Part shown: positions 26,143 to 33,245 of the stretch, piece by piece
How the letters are laid out: each line of letters begins with the position of its first letter
How positions within the stretch are numbered: position 1 is the first letter of the stretch
Assembly (NCBI RefSeq): GCF_900637665.1
Contig: NZ_LR134386.1
Span: 4,394,501 to 4,458,500 of the forward strand
Origin: Chryseobacterium nakagawai
Lineage (GTDB): Bacteria; Bacteroidota; Bacteroidia; Flavobacteriales; Weeksellaceae
DNA: 64,000 bases
Direction of reading: 5' to 3'
Translations under genes and position numbers: made by a program
The notes under the pieces: generated by a model
What the model was told of the DNA's origin: nothing
Database searches by the model: none
The model's input: only the letters and a program-made list of their open reading frames with translations

Positions 26143-26625
26143 ATGAAAAAAGACATACAGATCAGTTACGAATATTTTAAAAATAGCAGCGAACTGAGCG
26201 ATATAGAAAAACAATTATTCGAAAGAGCCAAAGAGGCTCGCGCAAACGCTTATGCACCCTATTCTCAGTTTTTTGTAGGATGTGCTGTGCTGTTGGAAAA
26301 CGGAGAAATATATTCCGGAAACAATCAGGAAAATGCTGCTTTCCCTTCAGGGCTTTGCGCTGAGAGAACTACTCTTTTTTGGGTAGCCGCCAACTTTCCC
26401 AATGTGAAGGTAAAAAAGATCTTCGTTGTGGGTGGTCCTAAAGAATTTCACGAAAAAAATCCACCAATTCCACCTTGTGGGGCCTGTCGTCAAAGTTTAA
26501 TAGAATATGAAACCAAGCAAAACGAAAACATTGACCTTTATTTTTCAAGTATGAATGAGGAGGTTGTGAAAGTTCATGCAGTGAAGGATTTATTGCCGTT
26601 CTATTTTGATTCTACCTTTTTATAA
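26143..26625 (+). CDS. cdd: Cytidine deaminase
   Basis: The product is 160 residues. The zinc site is visible as SGLCAERTT (Cys plus catalytic Glu) and PPCGACRQ (two Cys), the three-cysteine arrangement of the tetrameric enzymes; NNQENAAFPSG is the ribose-binding segment. It deaminates cytidine and deoxycytidine for pyrimidine salvage. It is divergent from the Old Yellow Enzyme gene with 100 bp between. A terminator lies about 110 bp downstream. Confidence 0.94.
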   Translation: MKKDIQISYEYFKNSSELSDIEKQLFERAKEARANAYAPYSQFFVGCAVLLENGEIYSGNNQENAAFPSGLCAERTTLFWVAANFPNVKVKKIFVVGGPKEFHEKNPPIPPCGACRQSLIEYETKQNENIDLYFSSMNEEVVKVHAVKDLLPFYFDSTFL

Positions 26626-26733
26626 GGTGAACCTGTAGATTTGTAATGTATGATTTTAAAGTAAATATTCGGCTTTTGCTGTAATATTTAAAATAATACG
26701 GACTTACATGTTATGGTGAGTTATATTGAATTT

Positions 26734-26766
26734 AAAACCAACAGTCGTTCTGTTGGTTTTTATTTT
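26734..26766 (+). terminator. Hairpin terminator downstream of cdd
   Basis: AAAACCAACAG pairs with CTGTTGGTTTT around TCGTT, followed by TATTTTTA. It is about 110 bp after the cdd stop. Confidence 0.75.
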
Positions 26767-27035
26767 TAATCCCTACATTTTGTCTACATTCAAGTTTAAT
26801 GCAACCGTGTTTGTGCTCCTATAGCCATGAATGATATGTAGCCTGAAACCTATGTATCTATGTCGTTTAATTTTTTAACCACATAAGTACATAGATATTA
26901 TTCCTCAAAATATACGTTTTTCAACAAACAGTATCAAAGAGAAACTTGTGAAATCCCCTTAATCTACTTAAAAACACTCTCCATATAACTTAAAACTCTC
27001 GCTGATTTTGCTGATTGAGCTAATCTTTAAACAAT

Positions 27036-27067
27036 AAAAAAGGTTGTTCTATTTCTAAAACAACCCT
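27036..27067 (-). terminator. Hairpin terminator after the barstar gene
   Basis: On the minus strand GGTTGTT pairs with AACAACC and is followed by TTTTTTATTG. It lies about 20 bp after the barstar stop. Confidence 0.8.
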
Positions 27068-27087
27068 ATTACTTTTTACATTACCAA

Positions 27088-27396
27088 CTAGTCTTCTGTT
27101 TCCTCTTCGTCTTCGTCATCTTCATATTGCTCCAGATAGTAGCTGAAAGTGAAATCCTCAACTTCTTCCTCTGCATCTTCTAATGTTGTCAGTAGGTCTT
27201 CAAAAATTTCAAGCTGATCTACCGTCATATTCACGAATTCAATGTGAAGTGGCATTTCAAGGTCTCCGGTAATGGTATCGAAAAGCGCATCAAGGTTATC
27301 CCCGAAATGTTCAGGAAGCTGAACTTTTTCTTTTAATTGAGCATAGAAATCCTCATAATCGCCTATTTCTGTAAAATCTATATATACTGTCTTCAT
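27088..27396 (-). CDS. Barstar-family RNase inhibitor
   Basis: The product is 102 residues. The segment LPEHFGDNLDALFDTITGDLE is characteristic of barstar, which covers the active site of barnase-type RNases. It ends in a highly acidic tail (about 85-102), and no signal peptide is present, so it is cytoplasmic. Its ATG overlaps the stop of the archaemetzincin gene by four bases (ATGA). The barnase-like gene lies one gene upstream, so toxin and inhibitor are in one cluster. Confidence 0.85.
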   Translation of the reverse strand: MKTVYIDFTEIGDYEDFYAQLKEKVQLPEHFGDNLDALFDTITGDLEMPLHIEFVNMTVDQLEIFEDLLTTLEDAEEEVEDFTFSYYLEQYEDDEDEEETED

Positions 27397-28013
27397 ATTG
27401 AACTAAATTTCCAATTTTTACTGATTAAAAAAGTTTTGCATTTCTTACAAAAATCCGTTTCCTCATTAGTAGGATTTTTACCTTCTGCATCTCTCATAAA
27501 GCACATTTTTTCCGGGCAATGTGGCAGCCCCTGAGTATGACCAAGCTCATGAATAGCGATCTTATAAAACTGCTCATCTGAGTTTTTCTTGTTTACCCTA
27601 AAATCTGATGCTATACAAGCTTTTCCCGGTCTATAACCTAAACCCATCACCCCAAAGTCTTTTATTTTACCTTTGGTCACACTAATATCTTTTGAAGTGA
27701 GTCCAATGGTAACAAAGCCTTCCCTGGTCTTAGTGTTTAAAAACTTAATCGTTGAATCCGCTCTATAGCGGTTTCTTTCTTTATAATAAGCATTTCCAGG
27801 AAAATCTATAGCTTCAAGAACTTTAACATTAGGATATACTTTTTTAATCCCTTCAGCTACTGTTTTCACTTTTTCAGATTGTATACCTCTGAATGGCTGA
27901 ATGAGTATGGTTATTGCAGGTTTTTGTTTCTGTACTTTTACATTCCCTTGTTTTTCCGAGCATGAAAACATCAGAAATAAAAACAGTAAATAAGCAAAAC
28001 TATTATTTTTCAA
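27393..28013 (-). CDS. Archaemetzincin-like zinc metalloprotease lipoprotein
   Basis: The product is 206 residues. The N-terminus (FLFLMFSCSE, Cys18) is a lipoprotein signal. The zinc motif HELGHTQGLPHC (H155, E156, H159, H165) is followed by Cys166, Cys171, Met173 and the CKKC pair (C189, C192), the exact arrangement of archaemetzincins (M54), in which a second zinc binds the four cysteines. The substrate is not known for the family. It is embedded between barnase- and barstar-like genes and is coupled to barstar by a four-base overlap. Confidence 0.85.
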   Translation of the reverse strand: MKNNSFAYLLFLFLMFSCSEKQGNVKVQKQKPAITILIQPFRGIQSEKVKTVAEGIKKVYPNVKVLEAIDFPGNAYYKERNRYRADSTIKFLNTKTREGFVTIGLTSKDISVTKGKIKDFGVMGLGYRPGKACIASDFRVNKKNSDEQFYKIAIHELGHTQGLPHCPEKMCFMRDAEGKNPTNEETDFCKKCKTFLISKNWKFSSI

Positions 28014-28095
28014 AAATACTACTTATCCTGGTTTAAATACAAATTATCCTTTTTTACTTTAGATCCTGTTATCGCTTCGTTCCTCACAGTGATAA

Positions 28096-28611
28096 TTACT
28101 GTCTTTCAAAACTCTTATAATGGTTTTTGGTAAGGTAAACATCTCCATTTTCGGTATAAATAATCCGGTCTGCATTTCTTCCACCACAATGGTAATTAAC
28201 ATCGGCTTCAAAATATTGATCTCCATCAGGTAATCTCCCTTCCCTGTTCCCAAATTTATCTCCGCCAATAGCTTTTCCTGGAATTGCTTCACAAAGATTT
28301 CCTTTTGAAGGATTCCAGCCCTGTTTTCTGGCTTCATTTTTTGTGATGTAGTAATCCGGAAGTCTGTGGTTTTGTTTCACATAACTGATCACTGTTTTTT
28401 CTTCAGTCAGCTTTTCAATAGAAACCTGTATTGATGAATTCCCGGTATTATACTGATCTTCTGTGGAAGTACTTCCATAGCTTGCAGCCTCAGTTTTAGC
28501 TGGGGATGAATGATCCTTACTCTTAATAAAATTATTATAGATATACATCACAGACATTCCGAAAAGAAGGCCCAAGCATATAAAAAATACCGCTCTTATT
28601 TTACTATTCAT
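28096..28611 (-). CDS. Barnase-family guanyl-preferring RNase, exported
   Basis: The product is 171 residues with an N-terminal hydrophobic segment (about 5-25), then a low-complexity linker, and a barnase domain (about 65-171). Catalytic residues align with barnase: Glu135 (FEADVNY), Arg145 and Arg149 (GRNADR), and His164 (NHYKSF). Conserved segments are LPDYYITKNEA, GWNPSKGNL and GGDKFGNREGRLP. Cys107 and Cys142 could form a disulfide, consistent with export. The gene starts a cluster with archaemetzincin and barstar genes. Confidence 0.88.
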   Translation of the reverse strand: MNSKIRAVFFICLGLLFGMSVMYIYNNFIKSKDHSSPAKTEAASYGSTSTEDQYNTGNSSIQVSIEKLTEEKTVISYVKQNHRLPDYYITKNEARKQGWNPSKGNLCEAIPGKAIGGDKFGNREGRLPDGDQYFEADVNYHCGGRNADRIIYTENGDVYLTKNHYKSFERQ

Positions 28612-28632
28612 AGTAACAATATAATATTAATA

Positions 28633-28679
28633 TAACAATGTATCAGTCTAGCAATATACCAATGATTGGTACATTGCTA
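28633..28679. repeat. 47-bp inverted-repeat element, copy 1
   Basis: The segment begins TAACAATGTA and ends TACATTGCTA, with a nearly symmetric interior. A second copy lies at 37569-37615; the two agree at 41 of 47 positions by eye. It sits between the barnase and nadE genes. Confidence 0.7.
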
Positions 28680-28694
28680 AATAGTACATTTTAT

Positions 28695-29489
28695 TTATGT
28701 TTCTCTCCAATCTTCAGGAATATCACAAACCGGAATAGGATCCATCTTATGTTTTGCTGCTTTATGCATTCTGTCAAAGATTTGGAATACCTCTTTATCT
28801 CTGCCTTCATAATCTTCAGCTGTTTTGCTTCCGTATTCTTTCTGAATTTTTTCCAGCTCCGGATACGTTGCTCCAATTTGCTGCTCATCTGTACGGTCTA
28901 CATCCCAAAGTCCGTCCGTAGGAATTGCTTCTTGAATGCTTTTAATCAGATTCAACCCTTTTGCTAAAGCATACACTTCTGTTTTATAAAGGTCTCCAAT
29001 TGGAGAAACGTCTACTCCACCGTCTCCATACTTCGTATAAAATCCAATTCCGAAATCCTCCACTTTATTTCCGGTTCCACATACTAAAAGTCCATTAATC
29101 TGACCGTAATAATACAGTGTAAGCATCCTTAAACGCGATCTTGTATTGGCAAATGCCAGTTTCTCATTCGGATACAGATCATCTTTTACGTCAAAAGTCT
29201 TATAAAGCTCTTCAAAAGCAGGTGTTAAATCTACAGACATGATTTCCACATTGGGAAATCTGGATTTCAGGTCATTCATGTGATCCTGTGCTCTGTCTAC
29301 CTGGTCAGCTTTCTGACGGATTGGCATTTCGATCAATAATGTTTTTAGTCCAGTCATTGCGGCCAGGGTAGAAACCACTCCGGAATCTACTCCTCCCGAA
29401 ACTCCAATTACATATCCATTTACTCTGGCTTTTGTGGCATAATCCTTTAACCAGCCAACAATATGATCTATCACTTTCTGTGTCTGCAT
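28695..29489 (-). CDS. nadE: NAD+ synthase
   Basis: The product is 264 residues, the short ammonia-type NadE. The ATP-pyrophosphatase motif GVSGGVDSGVVST (SGGxDS) and the later GTGNKVEDFGIGFYTKYGDGGVD segment are visible. It makes NAD from nicotinic acid adenine dinucleotide. It is the last gene of a four-gene minus-strand run (LRR protein, two acetyltransferases, nadE; gaps of 4, 8 and 14 bp). Confidence 0.95.
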   Translation of the reverse strand: MQTQKVIDHIVGWLKDYATKARVNGYVIGVSGGVDSGVVSTLAAMTGLKTLLIEMPIRQKADQVDRAQDHMNDLKSRFPNVEIMSVDLTPAFEELYKTFDVKDDLYPNEKLAFANTRSRLRMLTLYYYGQINGLLVCGTGNKVEDFGIGFYTKYGDGGVDVSPIGDLYKTEVYALAKGLNLIKSIQEAIPTDGLWDVDRTDEQQIGATYPELEKIQKEYGSKTAEDYEGRDKEVFQIFDRMHKAAKHKMDPIPVCDIPEDWRET

Positions 29490-29503
29490 CGTTTATATTT
29501 TTT

Positions 29504-30037
29504 TTAATCTATTCCAAATTCTTTGGGATATTTTACCTTCCCTTTTATATTTTTTAATCCATCTTTTACCAATTCAATGGCCATTCCGTTTTCTTCCGGA
29601 ATTTCAAACGGAAATGAGATCCCAAAATTACTTGTTTTTTTGTAACCAAATCTTGGATAATACTCTTCATGTCCAATTAAAATCACCGATTGGTATCCTA
29701 ACTTTTGAGCTCTAAGATGACCTTCACGAATTAATTGTCCGCCAATTCCTTGATTTTGAAACTCAGGTTTTACAGAAACAGGGGCCAAAGCTAACGATTC
29801 AAAAATTTCTGAACCATTTTCAATCATAAGTTTTGTAAACAAAATATGTCCGGCAATCACTCCATTCTCATCTTCCGCAACTAATGACAATTCAGGAATG
29901 AATGCCTTAGATTTCCTTAACTTTTCAACAAGAAAATGTTCCTGATGATCACTATGCTCCATTTCCCTAAAGGCTTCTTCTGTCAATTTAAAAACCTCCT
30001 CATAATCTTTTGCCTCTTCTTGTCTTACTGTTATCAT
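29504..30037 (-). CDS. GNAT N-acetyltransferase (YhbS-like)
   Basis: The product is 177 residues. The acetyl-CoA-binding segment is VKPEFQNQGIGGQLI (Q/R-x-x-G-x-G/A form). The order of motifs and the C-terminal RFGYKKTSNFG resemble the YhbS group. The acetyl acceptor is unknown. It lies between another GNAT gene (8 bp gap) and nadE (14 bp gap). Confidence 0.85.
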   Translation of the reverse strand: MITVRQEEAKDYEEVFKLTEEAFREMEHSDHQEHFLVEKLRKSKAFIPELSLVAEDENGVIAGHILFTKLMIENGSEIFESLALAPVSVKPEFQNQGIGGQLIREGHLRAQKLGYQSVILIGHEEYYPRFGYKKTSNFGISFPFEIPEENGMAIELVKDGLKNIKGKVKYPKEFGID

Positions 30038-30045
30038 TATCTTAT

Positions 30046-30570
30046 CTATTGAAAATATTTTTCACGTTTCAATTCATACCAAAGGCATTTAACTCCTGAG
30101 TCTTCAAATTCTTCTGTATTCTTGAAGCCCAGCTTTTTTAATATATAATTTGATCCTGTATTTCCAGAATCTGCGTAGGCATAAATAGCGTCTGCATCTA
30201 ACTCATTAAAACCATAGTTCAGAGATGCTCGTGCTGCTTCTATGGCATAACCTTTGCCCCAGAATTCAGGAATAAAACGATAGCCCAAATCCAATGTATT
30301 CACATGTCCGTTGATAGGTTGTTTCAATAATTTCAAGCCGCTCCATCCAATCATCAAATCACTTTCTTTTTCAATTACCGCAAGTCTGCCAACTCCATTT
30401 TCTTCATATTGTTTCTGAATCATTTTGATTGCTTCTTTTGATTCATCAACATTTATCACTGGTTTTCCGAGATATTTCATCACTTCAGGGTCAGAATCCA
30501 TAAGGAACACCTGCTCAAAATCAGCATCTTCAAATTCTCTTAAAATCAATCTTTGGGTTTCAATTTTCAT
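30046..30570 (-). CDS. GNAT N-acetyltransferase (RimJ/RimL-like)
   Basis: The product is 174 residues from the ATG at 30570. It starts with the RimJ/RimL-type ETQRLILREFEDADF, followed by a PEFWGKGYAIEAARASL acetyl-CoA loop and a C-terminal NYILKKLGFKNT. The acceptor is unknown; RimL relatives modify ribosomal proteins, but many act on small molecules. The upstream in-frame ATGs (to 30609) would overlap the preceding gene, so the downstream ATG (4 bp gap) is chosen. Confidence 0.82.
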   Translation of the reverse strand: MKIETQRLILREFEDADFEQVFLMDSDPEVMKYLGKPVINVDESKEAIKMIQKQYEENGVGRLAVIEKESDLMIGWSGLKLLKQPINGHVNTLDLGYRFIPEFWGKGYAIEAARASLNYGFNELDADAIYAYADSGNTGSNYILKKLGFKNTEEFEDSGVKCLWYELKREKYFQ

Positions 30571-30574
30571 ATCA

Positions 30575-31219
30575 TTAGTTTTGTTCATCGGTTCCGAAAA
30601 TGGTAACATCTGTCTTTAAGCCTTTCTTTATATCTGCTTCTTTCATTTTATTTCCACCTACGTTTAAAGTCTGCAAACCAGGATTTCCGGAAATATCAAT
30701 TTTAGAAATCTTGTTATGTTCCACATTCAGTCTTCTTAAATTTTTAAGCTGAGACAAATCAATTGTTTTTAACTGATTTAAAGATAATGTTAATTGGTCA
30801 ATTTTTGGTGTTGCCTTCAGGGAAATAGTTTCCAAAAGGTTATTATCCATATATAAAGACGTAATATTTCCCAGGTTTTCAGCTTTAAATGATTTCACCT
30901 TACATCCTGTACATGAAAAAAGATTCAGTTTATCCATATCCTTCAGAACGATCGTAGAAATAGCATTTTCATCCAGCATAATCATTTTTACATTTTTAAA
31001 GAAATGCAGATCATCTGTAGAAGTAATCCCTTTTTGGACCAGAAACAGGTTATTAACGGCTTCTGCTTCAAAGTTACTTATCATTCCATCTTTATTCAGA
31101 TCAAAATTTTCAATGACTGCCTTTTCCAGATTTTTATCTTTAAACTCAAGCTTCTGTCCCTGTAAAAAAGCAAATCCGAAAATACCGATGAATGCTGTAA
31201 ATATTTTAAATTTCATCAT
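30575..31219 (-). CDS. Leucine-rich-repeat secreted protein
   Basis: The product is 214 residues with a signal peptide (to about 20, GFAFLQGQ). Near residues 43-55 (NLDLNKDGMIS) is an EF-hand-like calcium loop, followed by leucine-rich repeats from about 60 to 200 (LKNVKMIMLDENAIS, LTSLYMDNNLLETIS-like units with LxxLxLxxNxL spacing). It could bind protein partners at the cell surface. It is divergent from gldB with only 46 bp between, and leads a four-gene minus-strand run ending in nadE. Confidence 0.8.
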   Translation of the reverse strand: MMKFKIFTAFIGIFGFAFLQGQKLEFKDKNLEKAVIENFDLNKDGMISNFEAEAVNNLFLVQKGITSTDDLHFFKNVKMIMLDENAISTIVLKDMDKLNLFSCTGCKVKSFKAENLGNITSLYMDNNLLETISLKATPKIDQLTLSLNQLKTIDLSQLKNLRRLNVEHNKISKIDISGNPGLQTLNVGGNKMKEADIKKGLKTDVTIFGTDEQN

Positions 31220-31238
31220 GAAATCTCCATTTAATCCT

Positions 31239-31246
31239 TATTTTTG
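31239..31246 (+). promoter_or_regulatory. -7-type element for gldB
   Basis: TATTTTTG matches TAnnTTTG and lies 19 bp before the gldB ATG. No TTG at ideal spacing is visible, so the promoter call is partial. Confidence 0.45.
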
Positions 31247-31265
31247 TAAACTTAATGTAAAAATA

Positions 31266-32252
31266 ATGAAGATTTTCAGATACATTGCCCTTTCTTCTAT
31301 TTTAGTTGCGGGATTGAATTCCTGTAAAAAAGAACCTGAAAACCAATGGAAAATAGAGGTAAAAGATACCACCGAAAAAATTGAAATGACGGACATTTCC
31401 AAAGCGTTTTATAATCCTAATGTTGCATTAGACCAGTTTAAAGCTCAGTTTCCGTGGTTTCAGGGAACCGTTTCTGATGCTGACTTCTCTAAAAGAAGAG
31501 CTGATTCAGAAGAAATTAAGATCTATAAGGAAGCCATTGGAAAAATAGACCAAGCGAAATTACAGAAAGAGCTTCAAAATTTATTTTCACATATCAAACA
31601 TTACTTTCCACAATTTAAAAGCCCAAAAGTATATCTGTTTTCATCGGCCTTACAAATGGTTCAGGACCCTATCTTTTATGATGAAAAAGGAAATCTTCTA
31701 TTCATAGATATTACCGGTTTTATGGGTGATGGCAATGCTCATTACAAAGGACTGGAGGTTTACTTTCAGAAATCGATGAACCCACAGAATATTGTTCCTA
31801 AGGTTTCTCAGCTTTTTGCTGAAAATATTGTAACAGAGTCTCCGGACCATCAAAAATTCATAGATCAGGTCATTCTTAATGGAAAAGTGATGATTCTACA
31901 GGATGCTTTTCTTCCTGATTTTCCAGATTATCTGAAAATGAATTATACAAAGAAACAATATGAATGGGCTACATACAATGAAGCCAATATCTGGAATTAT
32001 TTTGTAGAAAGTAACCTTTTATTTGGAGATGATCCAAGGTTGGGAGAGCGCTTTATTGCTCCGGGACCATTCTCAAAGTTCTATACTGAAATAGATAACG
32101 AATCTTCCCCACAAATCGGGATTTTTACAGGATGGCAGATCTGTAAAGCTTATCTTAAAGAGAAACCTGAAACAAAGCTAACAGACTTCCTGAAAATGGA
32201 TGCTACGCAAATTTTTAACGAATCCGGTTATAAGCCTCGTGTAACAAAGTAA
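31266..32252 (+). CDS. gldB: Gliding motility lipoprotein GldB
   Basis: GldB is a lipoprotein required for gliding in Flavobacteriia. The product is 328 residues from the ATG at 31266, with a lipoprotein signal (GLNSCKKE). The chain, including FPWFQGTVSDADF, IKHYFPQFKSPKVYLF and a long C-terminal acidic region, is that of GldB. The 5' extension of the open frame (51 codons) overlaps the divergent LRR gene and lacks a signal, so it is rejected. It is followed by a terminator and then by an ABC exporter, rather than directly by gldC. Confidence 0.9.
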   Translation: MKIFRYIALSSILVAGLNSCKKEPENQWKIEVKDTTEKIEMTDISKAFYNPNVALDQFKAQFPWFQGTVSDADFSKRRADSEEIKIYKEAIGKIDQAKLQKELQNLFSHIKHYFPQFKSPKVYLFSSALQMVQDPIFYDEKGNLLFIDITGFMGDGNAHYKGLEVYFQKSMNPQNIVPKVSQLFAENIVTESPDHQKFIDQVILNGKVMILQDAFLPDFPDYLKMNYTKKQYEWATYNEANIWNYFVESNLLFGDDPRLGERFIAPGPFSKFYTEIDNESSPQIGIFTGWQICKAYLKEKPETKLTDFLKMDATQIFNESGYKPRVTK

Positions 32253-32272
32253 CCGTTATTTCATACCTATAT

Positions 32273-32308
32273 AAGACTTTTTGTAACTACAGAAAGTCTT
32301 TTTTTTAT
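32273..32308 (+). terminator. Terminator after gldB
   Basis: AAGACTTT pairs with AAAGTCTT, followed by a run of T. It separates gldB from the ABC transporter genes. Confidence 0.8.
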
Positions 32309-32335
32309 TTTTCACCTTTCATCAACACAGTATAT

Positions 32336-33238
32336 ATGGAAAATTTAATTAGTATTCGAAATCTAAATTATGGATTTACTCCCCATCAGCTGATTCTGAA
32401 AAACATTGATCTTTCGGTCCCCAAAGGAAGTATTTTTGGATTCCTGGGAGCCAATGGTGCCGGAAAATCTACAACGATGAAAATGTTGATCGGCAGTATT
32501 CCTGACGACAACCATACCATCCGGATTTTTGACAAGGATTTATCTGATCTCTATCCGGAAGGATTCCAAAAAATTGGGAGCCTGATAGATACAGCTGCAT
32601 TTTATGACCATCTTTCCGGATGGGATAACCTCATTATCATTTCCAGGCTTCGAGACTTACCTGAATCAGAATGTGAAAGGGTTTTGAATCTCGTAGGCCT
32701 TTGGGAAAGCAGAAAAATGAAAATGAAAAAGTATTCTCTGGGAATGAAACAAAGACTTTCTATTGCCATGACTTTACTTGGAAAACCGGATTTGCTGATT
32801 CTGGATGAACCTGTAAACGGTCTTGATCCGAATGGAATGCTGGAGATACGGGAACTCTTGATGAAACTCAACAAAGAGGAAGGGGTTACTATTTTCATTT
32901 CCAGTCATCTACTTCAGGAAATAGAAAAAATGATTACCCATCTTGCCATTATTTCCCATGGTGAAATACGCTTTACAGGAAGCATACAGGATCTTAATGA
33001 ACTCTACCGATACAATCATATCAGAATAGGAATCAACAATGCCTCCCAGTTTATCCATGAAATTCCGGAGCAATATTCTCCTAAAATCATCAATGAGAAT
33101 ACTGTAGAAATCACTGCAGAATCTAAAGAACATATTGTTACCCTTATCAAAAACCTGGTTTTGAATCATGCAGAGATCTTTGAGATCAGAAATAATGCAG
33201 GTCTTGAAGACTGGTTTATGGAAATAACAAAAAACTAA
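32336..33238 (+). CDS. ABC transporter ATP-binding protein (bacteriocin/lantibiotic-export type)
   Basis: The product is 300 residues. Walker A is LGANGAGKSTTMKML, the signature is SLGMKQRLSIAMTLL and Walker B is LLILDEPVNGLDPNGM. The C-terminal domain fits the type that pairs with ABC-2 permeases (lantibiotic protection or gliding-like exporters). It is followed 7 bp later by the fused permease gene, so the pair is a transport unit. The substrate is unknown. Confidence 0.88.
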   Translation: MENLISIRNLNYGFTPHQLILKNIDLSVPKGSIFGFLGANGAGKSTTMKMLIGSIPDDNHTIRIFDKDLSDLYPEGFQKIGSLIDTAAFYDHLSGWDNLIIISRLRDLPESECERVLNLVGLWESRKMKMKKYSLGMKQRLSIAMTLLGKPDLLILDEPVNGLDPNGMLEIRELLMKLNKEEGVTIFISSHLLQEIEKMITHLAIISHGEIRFTGSIQDLNELYRYNHIRIGINNASQFIHEIPEQYSPKIINENTVEITAESKEHIVTLIKNLVLNHAEIFEIRNNAGLEDWFMEITKN

Positions 33239-33245
33239 AACACAG

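Larger units (their letters stand above)
26626..27087. other. Intergenic region between cdd and the barstar gene
   Basis: There is no gene in 462 bp. It contains a hairpin terminator for cdd at 26734-26766 and one for the barstar unit at 27036-27067. Between them, near 26870-26900, lies a segment ACCACATAAGTACATAGATA that resembles the one near 14050 and has the look of a dispersed intergenic repeat. Confidence 0.5.

Noticed and set aside
28059..28337. 92-residue minus-strand frame overlapping the RNase gene
   Set aside because: It is in another frame of the clear barnase-like gene and has no family features.
31113..31265. Upstream extension of gldB
   Set aside because: It overlaps the divergent LRR gene and would bury the lipoprotein signal that begins at 31266.
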